Below are positions 57,671 to 64,000 of a stretch of DNA of 64,000 nucleotides, piece after piece (within the stretch, counting starts at the first letter, position 1; the number at the start of each line of letters is the position of its first letter). The notes under the pieces are model-generated. The model ran no database searches. It was not told where the DNA came from and was given only the letters and a program-made list of their open reading frames with translations. This DNA comes from Flammula alnicola (Eukaryota; Basidiomycota; Agaricomycetes; Agaricales; Strophariaceae). The stretch lies in NCBI GenBank assembly GCA_015499995.1, contig JADNRV010000011.1:434001-498000 (forward strand), read 5' to 3'. Position numbers and translations under genes: made by a program.

Positions 57671-58977
57671 CTATTGTCTTCGCTGCCGCGGCACTGGCGC
57701 ATATCGGACATCCAACAGGCCACGTTTGGCGGTGTTGTGCAGACCAGGGTATATGATCATCTCTGCTTCTTCCATGAAGTCTTCCGGGACCACGTTCGGC
57801 ATCATATTTGTCAGCGTGAATAGGATCTTTTTGAGATTGGGCTTCTCGACGAATATCTTGTCTAGATCTCTCCATTTGATGTCTATGAGATCGTCTGGAG
57901 AGCCCACGAGAATGCGGAACGTGATGGCGGTGAAGGGTGGAGAGGAGATGGAGGACAGAAGTGGAACAAGGAAGGAGATGTTACGTCCGGATGGCAGGCC
58001 CATAAAAAACTGGAAGGGGTTCGGGAAAGCTATGGAGAGTTCGAGGCTTTCGAGGGATGTGTTCTGGCTTAGATCTAAGGGAGGTTGGGCACCTTTACAT
58101 GTACGTGTTAGAACACTCGACCAGCATGAAGAACTGGCGCGCACACACACCTCGATGTTGCATGTAATCGTCTTCAAAATGGAATCGCATACGTTTAAGA
58201 GCAGATCCTGCATGTACCACGAGAGCGTTCACGCTGTGCAAACGTGGGAGAGAAATTCCTTCCACAAACAATTCCTGCAGACGGATAGGTTTCTGATCCG
58301 CCAGCCACGCCAATAACATTGGATGACCATCGTCGAACATGAATGTTTTCAGGCGAGATGCCATCTTCAATTGAGGTGACGGGGCTCGGCCTTGGCTGTC
58401 GCATTTGCAGACAACACACTTGAGATCTTCGAGGACTTCAAACGATGATATGAGCTCGATGATCTGAGAAAACGAGACAAAGAAGCAGTCGAGCAGAAGC
58501 AGTTTGGTGGTTTTCCGAAAGGCGGTTTTAATGCAATCCACGGATCGGGGATTGAGTTGTCGCCATTTGATCCCAGCGAGCGAAAGCGACGTTATTGAAC
58601 TGAAGTGTTTCGCAAATGTGGGAAGAGCATAGTTCAACCATGCGTTATCGTCCTCGTTGAATCTGACAAGCTTTAATTCAAGGACTGAGACTGCCAGTCG
58701 CGCGTACGGAGCGCTTAACAGCTCAAGAAGGCCCCTATAGTTCTTCTGATCGACTCTGACTGATGAGATGAGATGGTATCGCGAAGTCGGTAGCCACCTG
58801 CGTGCAACTAGAGTGCACACGTTCAGAGACTTCTTGTCATTGTGAAGGTGGTCGATGATGACCTCAACGACTTCGATGGGTATGTGACGGTTGAAGGTTT
58901 GGGTTTGACGGTGACCTAGTAATCGTGCATCGGTCTACACTTCGGGCTCTACATAATGAAAACTTACTGTTCGGCAT
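57671..58977 (-). CDS. F-box/LRR-like protein
   Basis: Exons 58977-58968 (only 10 nt), 58915-58151 and 58092-57671 sum to 399 codons (398 aa), phases matching. After MPNSHRQTQTFNR comes HIPIEVVEVIIDHLHNDKKS, the F-box that contacts Skp1, then CTLVARRWLPTSRYHLISSV. The rest is a run of leucine-rich strands and helices (LELLSAPYARLAVSVLELKL, SSITSLSLAGIKWRQLN, LKTFMFDDGHPMLLAWLADQ, SLESLELSIAF), typical of the expanded basidiomycete F-box families. F-box proteins select substrates for SCF ubiquitin ligases. A broken, inverted paralogue is at 42230-43698. The tiny first exon is supported by a good donor and acceptor and correct phase. Confidence 0.85.
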
Positions 58978-59485
58978 GGGTTGCGTATTGGCATTCAGAT
59001 GATAATTGTTGCAGTGTTTCACGGTAATAAACTTTACGCTGGCTCTTTGGAGGAGTGGAAGCTGAAATCACGGTGAATATCGATTGACCAACGTCACCTG
59101 CATTTGTAATCCATGGTTCGGGCATTGGCGGCCGGGCAGTGATGCATGATGCTCTTAGCTCTAAGTAGCTGCGTTCGTCAAGAAAGTTATTCACTGTCTT
59201 GCTTCTCTCCAACGACGCCGGACAGCGCGACGACATGCTTGGATTATACCACTCATGTTCTCATTCCTTGGGTCCCACGAATGACTTTCCTGGACATGAG
59301 TTGAGTTCAGCTAAGAATAACTCCCAGCATTCCATCATACATCAGGAACCACTTCACTCTGTGGATTAGCAAGGACACGTCCAGGTGTTCAGATGATTGG
59401 CTATTCCCACAGAAGCTGCGTGCTTACAGATTCGGATGGACGTCTACGCTGATGGTAAAGCCACTTAAACTAACTTCCAACCATC
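58978..59485. other. Intergenic region, F-box gene to flavoprotein gene
   Basis: Divergent promoters of two genes. A 90-codon minus ORF (59236-58964) overlaps the F-box start and ends at its donor; it could be an upstream exon or an upstream ORF, but it does not join the F-box frame. Confidence 0.4.
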
Positions 59486-60955
59486 ATGAACGAGAATACC
59501 AAGAAGAGAATCGTCGTGGTCGGCGGCGGTGGAGCAGGTGCAAGCAGTACGTCCCGTTTCTTGGCTTCGACGTTCCCAATGTCCTGATCATCCGACTTTG
59601 CGTCCGCAGTTGTCCGTGGGTTGTCGAAGGTGCTTAACGCATCGAAGCACGACCTTATTCTCATCACGGCAAGACCACAGTTCGCCTACCTCCCAGCTGC
59701 TCTACGAGTGCTCGTCGACAGAAAGACGCCAATCGGCATGATGTTCATGCCATACGATACCGTCTTTGACAAGTTCCCTGGAGAACTGAAGATTGGATCT
59801 GTATCGTCCATCGACGAAAACAAAGGTTTACGAGGAGGCAGAGTTATCTTGAAGACTGGTGAACAAGTGACCTATGACGTACTTGCCGTGGCGACTGGAT
59901 CAGCATGGCAAGGCTTAGTTTCTTTTCCGGACGAGGAGAGTCGATACAAGGAACACATCGAGTTGTGGCGCAATAAATTCGAAAAGGCCCAGAATATTGT
60001 CATCGTCGGAGGCGGCGCTGTCGGCATAGGTTAGCAGACAATTTCTCTCTACTTTGTCGTGATAGCATAATTTATTGACAAACTTGACTCTCAGAGGCTG
60101 CTGGAGAGATTAAAGATGTGTATCCTGTGAGTCAGCGTAGCAATTTAATTCATTCGGGCACCGTTTGATCATCGATTATTGGAAAATAACTTGTAGAACA
60201 AGTCAGTGACAATCGTTCAAGGGGCTAAATACCTCATGACCGACATATATCCTCGCAAATTTCGCGTGGACCTTGAACGGCGACTACGTCTACGAGGAGT
60301 CGACATCATTTTTGACGACGTTATCGAAGGACAGCCCCGCGTGGATCCTGACGTGCCGATAAAAACTCGTATGGGGACGCCGGTGAAATGTGATCTTTTG
60401 GTAAACGTTTCTCTCATCCCATCTTATGATCTATGATTATATGCTAGAGCACCGTCTTTCTCAATATCTCTTCTACTAGGTGTTAGCGCGCGGGGCTGGC
60501 CCGAATACCTCCATGTTCAAGTTTCTCCTTCCGACTCCGCTCAGCGACCATGACTACGTCCAAGTTGAACCCACTCTTCAAGTACGAGGCCATCCGTCTA
60601 TCTTCGCCGCTGGCGATATCATCGACCTTCCCGAGGCGAAGCAGTTCGCAAAGACTGCAGGCCATGCGACGGTTATTGTCCAGAACATCGTGAGCTACCT
60701 CAAGGACGAGCAGCCAAAGGAGGAATGCAAGCCCGGGAAAGAAATAATCGTGATTTCTAATGGGAGGGTAGGCACCTGTTCAATATCTTCTCGCCTTCTC
60801 ACTATCTGATAGTCGTATTTCAGAATGGAGGCGCTGCGTATCTCGGAATCCTCTGGGGTCTTCGGTTCGGTGATCTATTCACTAAATCCATCAAGTCTCG
60901 AGACCTTTTGGTCGGCATTGTTCGAAAGAATTTGGGTTTGCCAGCTCATTTTTAA
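59486..60955 (+). CDS. FAD-dependent oxidoreductase, AIFM2/FSP1-like
   Basis: Six exons, 59486-59546, 59610-60029, 60095-60126, 60197-60400, 60480-60767 and 60824-60955, give 378 aa, close to human FSP1 (373 aa). The N-terminal RIVVVGGGGAGAS is the FAD-binding dinucleotide loop (split by intron 1). TARPQFAYLPAALRVLVD, VLAVATGSAWQG, then IVIVGGGAVGIGEAAGE for the NAD(P)H loop (cut by intron 2), and SIFAAGDIIDLPEAKQFAKT with the flavin-contacting GD follow. This is the type II NADH dehydrogenase/AIF-like fold. FSP1-like enzymes reduce quinones or similar acceptors and protect membranes from lipid peroxidation; yeast homologues are linked to cell death. No myristoylation glycine (second residue is Asn) and no transmembrane helix is seen. 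The frame is clean. Confidence 0.88.
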
Positions 60956-61197
60956 TCGAGTCATTATCACTCACTCATTTCCCCGATGTATTTAACCTTG
61001 ACCATTAAATAATAGAAACCACAACTGTAATTGCAATGCATTCGGAACTCAAAGCTGCCAATGTTGCATACGTAGTCCATCGACTCGTGTATTCAATCGC
61101 CCGACTTCATCTCAATCAAATGCGTGCCTATCAGGGGAGAAAGCCGATAGCTGTAAGATATCTAATTGCCCGCGTACATATAACATAATGTGGAGTG

Positions 61198-62038
61198 CTA
61201 CACCATATCGTCGACTTTGTTCTGAGCCGACGAACTGTGCTCTTCTTCTGCATCATTAGATGTTCCCTAAGGCAGCAGGGTTAAGAAACAGAGGAAGACA
61301 AGACAAATGTAAATAGGTGACTCACTTCATTGTTGTGTGGAGGGGGCTCACTATTGCTTGCCTCGGTGATGGCGGTGTCAATCCTGTGAAACAGGTCGCC
61401 CCGGGCTTCACGTTCATCGAGATTGACACCGCAACATAGACCTAGTGCTGAGAAAAATTCCTGCACAAACCTCAATATGATATCGAGAAGGTTAAAGACT
61501 GCGGTCGCAGTCGTCATAATGACACCTGAAATGACATTATAAAATGCGTTAAAAAATGCATCATGAAGGTCGCCATATCGGCCAAGCCGGCTGTGCACCT
61601 CCGGGTCTGATGCAAGCAAGGTATGGAAGACAAATTCGAAAAATAGACAGAAAAGTAGCAGCAGACTGTATCGAAGGAGTGGGTGTGCTGCAACAAATGC
61701 GGTTGGAAGGCCGGGGACTACAGACTCAGAGTTTGGCGAAATAAGTCCTATGCCTAATATCTTAATAAAAATAGATACTCACAGAGGGCAACCACGGGGT
61801 TCATTACGTTCACCAGAAAGCATGGCAACGAGAAGCATATCACAGGCTGGCTGAGGGCATCGTACTTGAGATAGGCCAAGGGAATCGTGGTCGATCCACA
61901 AGCTCCCAGGTACCAGACAACCCAACGATAGGGGTCACGAGGTACGATAGTATATGACCAGTATGTGCAGACAGATGTGAATATGATTGCCAGGAGGCAG
62001 ATGATCCCGGAAAATAGAGTAAGGGGAGGTGAAGCCAT
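61198..62038 (-). CDS. Small multi-pass membrane protein; contains a 29-nt intron
   Basis: Exons 62038-61783, 61753-61326 and 61266-61198 give 250 aa with matching phases. Hydrophobic segments are LFSGIICLLAIIFTSVCTYW, WVVWYLGACGSTTIPLAYL, VICFSLPCFLVNVMNPVVAL, LLLLFCLFFEFVFHTLLA and one near GVIMTTATAVFNLLDIILRF, so about five helices. The C-terminus is acidic and polar. I do not recognise a family; it is typical of uncharacterised basidiomycete membrane proteins. The first intron (61754-61782) would be 29 nt, GTGAGT to TTAG, well under the usual fungal minimum; the alternative is that the protein ends early at about 61757. Confidence 0.68.
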
Positions 62039-62601
62039 TGTGACTACAGAAAATCATTAAAATGTGTGAAGATTAAATACTCTGAGGCGGGCTATGCCGA
62101 TCAAGTCGACTAGTCTGAGATATTTTTAATAGCGTCGCGGAACCTACAGGGCGTTCTACAAGACATATGCATCATCGCCGTAAGTCAGTCACCAGATTTG
62201 TTTCATCTCGGATCAAGTATCACTAGCCCTGGATTTTGCATCGGTTCGTTTGAAGCCGGTGTCCACCGGCGCTTATCTGCTGCACCAACATTTTTGCAGT
62301 GAGCGCTTGGTGATTTTCGGAGCTCCATAAGAAAGTAGAAGCGCTGAGGCTTATGAACTGTCTGTAAATTTCCAGTGTTACGGATTTAAGCCAACAGTGT
62401 CCTAAATTCCTCCGATTATAGAGTTTAATAATTGGCCATCGTTTTCACCCTGTATGGAAAATGCTGAACACGACTGTTTATGTTCCCAACGTATTCAAAT
62501 GACACTTGCCATTGCCCTACTATCCATAGCCTAATTTACAATGTGTTCAAATTTCACGGCCGTTTAACATTCCGGAATCGAGCAGAGACCTTCCCTTCAG
62601 T
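62039..62601. other. Intergenic region, membrane protein to questin-oxidase-like gene
   Basis: I see no gene. It should hold the membrane protein's promoter and the neighbour's 3' UTR. Confidence 0.4.
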
Positions 62602-64000
62602 TCAATCACCCGATTCCCAGGCTGCGTCCCAACCAAGGGCGCTCCTATCCCAATCCGTTTCTTTCTGACCATAACCTGACCATCCCAATGTCTCCATCAT
62701 CACGCCAGCAGACCTGACAAAAATCGTTCCATCAACTTTCCCCATACCGACGTGGGTCTCTTCTTGCTTTCCCCCCTGAGTGCGGAAAGCGCCAATCACG
62801 CCCCCTGGCGGCGTATCGCCAAAGTGCTGCGTGGCGAAAATGAGAGTACGCATTGATTTGAGAACATGGGAATCAGAGTGGTAGCGCACTCCCTCGATCA
62901 GCGCGGGCCACGGATTGTAGTCTGCATTGTCTGCAGGATTGCCTACGGCGGTTTCAGCTGGTTTAGGATGGTCGCCGGAGGTCGAGGGAGGCCGTGGGAC
63001 GGCCGTGTAGGACATCAGTAATTCAGGATCGATCCTTGGACGACCACGCGCCAGAATGAACAAGACCATCACTGGGATATATGTGCGAATGAGTGCGGCC
63101 TTGTGCTCCTGCTTCTTCAGGAGCGCACAGAGTGGGCGCATGAAAAGAGAAGAGGTAAGAATGTGCATAAGGAAGAAGTCGATCCTCGGCTTCCTGCCTT
63201 TCCTGCCTGTGCCGAACGTCAGGAGAACGGCGGTCCAGATGAGTTCCTCGGTTTTCTGCGCGATTTCGGCGTCGGTTATGGTGTCACTGATATGGAATTG
63301 CGCACAGAGCCTTTCAATTTCTTCAGCACCTCCGTTGTCGAGGACGCTTTTCACGCGTGTGCTGATAAATGGCTGTGGATCGTAAGGCACTGGTTTGAGC
63401 ACGTCGGAGGCATATATTTCAGCCAGGAGCTCGAGGAGGGTAATACTTTGAGAAGGTGGAGACTTGTTGATGTGGAACTTGGACGGGGTACCGTGCACAG
63501 CCGCCTGCGCTAGACCTGAAGACACGAAGAGTGAGGAATTCATATGCTTATTACCCGGTAGTGTGTCGCTGAGGGTTTCAATTAAACGTACCTGTGGCGA
63601 TGAGGGTGTCATTACCGAATTCTGCACCGTACTACATAGATTTCAAGGTCACTAAAAACAAACCGTGTATATAGATATCATCTGGCTTACGCCTATCTGA
63701 ATTAACGGATGAACTCTAGGTGTCCAGCTTCATGTGAGACTCAAATGCCGAAGAGACGTGGAAAGGGACTTACGCTCCGCTAATGACTCGGGCGAGCATA
63801 TCAACGCCGGCCTTGCTAGCATCTTCCCCGAAGACATAGTTCTCAAAGGTTCCATTGACGCCAGACGCGTCGATTTCGTTGGAAAAGAACTTAACAAAAG
63901 CGCCATATGCACTAGTGCAACAAAAGTGTCGTCAGTATGTGACGTCAGTAGGAGGAGGAAAGAGTCCGAACCTTTGATTTCCGAGATACTGCACCCAGTT
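62602..64000 (-). CDS. Questin-oxidase-like (AflY/DUF4243) protein, 5' partial
   Basis: Exons in the window: 64000-63972 (continues outside), 63911-63774, 63727-63691, 63631-63592 and 63515-62602; together 386 codons in one frame. Readable parts are NWVQYLGNQ, AYGAFVKFFSNEIDASG, NYVFGEDASKAGVDMLARVI, RVHPLIQIGYGAEFGNDTLI and ATGLAQAAVHG, followed by DFFLMHILTSSLFMRPLCAL, RTYIPVMVLFILARGRPRID and SDSHVLKSMRTLIFATQHFG. The H-P-L-I-x-I-G-Y-G and GLAQAAVH motifs are characteristic of the AflY/questin oxidase family, Baeyer-Villiger-like oxygenases first known from aflatoxin and geodin pathways. In basidiomycetes they are often not in secondary-metabolite clusters, and no cluster genes are seen here. 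The substrate cannot be told. Confidence 0.85.

Noticed and set aside
62602..64000. A secondary-metabolite gene cluster around the questin-oxidase-like gene
   Set aside because: No polyketide synthase, NRPS, terpene synthase, P450 or transporter is visible nearby; only the one tailoring-type gene is present.

Overview
The window is fungal nuclear DNA, most likely from an Agaricomycete (mushroom-forming basidiomycete). The evidence is short GT-AG introns of about 45-80 nt that interrupt nearly every gene, small exons, both strands used with no operons, and gene families typical of basidiomycetes: NACHT NTPases, TPR-CHAT proteins, DUF6534-like membrane proteins, F-box/LRR proteins and PMP3. Gene models were built by eye from reading frames, splice sites and protein motifs; no database was searched. 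I recognised no rRNA, tRNA, CRISPR array or intact transposon.

Layout: 1-5.3 kb holds the 3' end of an Xaa-Pro aminopeptidase, a MOV10/SDE3-type RNA helicase with two zinc fingers, and a LIM-domain protein. 5.9-9.2 kb holds a NACHT NTPase with an out-of-frame 3' extension and a remnant of a second NACHT gene. 10.1-17.4 kb is the first arm of a large inverted duplication: a truncated gene of unknown function, a trpD (anthranilate phosphoribosyltransferase) pseudogene, and an intact TPR-CHAT caspase-like gene. 20-28 kb holds aspartokinase, PMP3 and a DUF6534-like membrane protein. 28-36 kb holds a cysteine-rich single-pass receptor-like protein, a PMP3 pseudogene and a proline-rich two-TM protein. 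37.9-42 kb holds a SET-domain protein and a coiled-coil protein. 42.2-46 kb holds an F-box pseudogene and the inverted DUF6534 partner plus a third fragment. 46.3-50.2 kb holds a KHDC4-like KH protein and an ERG26-like dehydrogenase. 50.5-57.5 kb is the second arm of the inverted duplication, with a second intact TPR-CHAT gene and a second trpD pseudogene. 57.7-64 kb holds an intact F-box gene, an FSP1/AIFM2-like flavoprotein, a small membrane protein and a questin-oxidase-like gene running off the end.

Three features stand out. First, a roughly 7-kb inverted duplication carries two full-length TPR-CHAT genes (1449 and 1459 aa by my models). Both keep the CHAT His/Cys pair and both have 11 near-identical TPR units. 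With a NACHT NTPase about 4 kb away from one copy, this is the best candidate here for an undescribed fungal innate-immunity or cell-death module, although any functional link is inference. Second, three further gene pairs (DUF6534, F-box, PMP3) show that the segment has been repeatedly duplicated, mostly in inverted orientation, with many fresh breaks. Third, several otherwise conserved genes (MOV10-like, aspartokinase, SET, coiled-coil) each carry single-base frameshifts, some in homopolymers. This may be assembly error and should be excluded before any of them is called a pseudogene.
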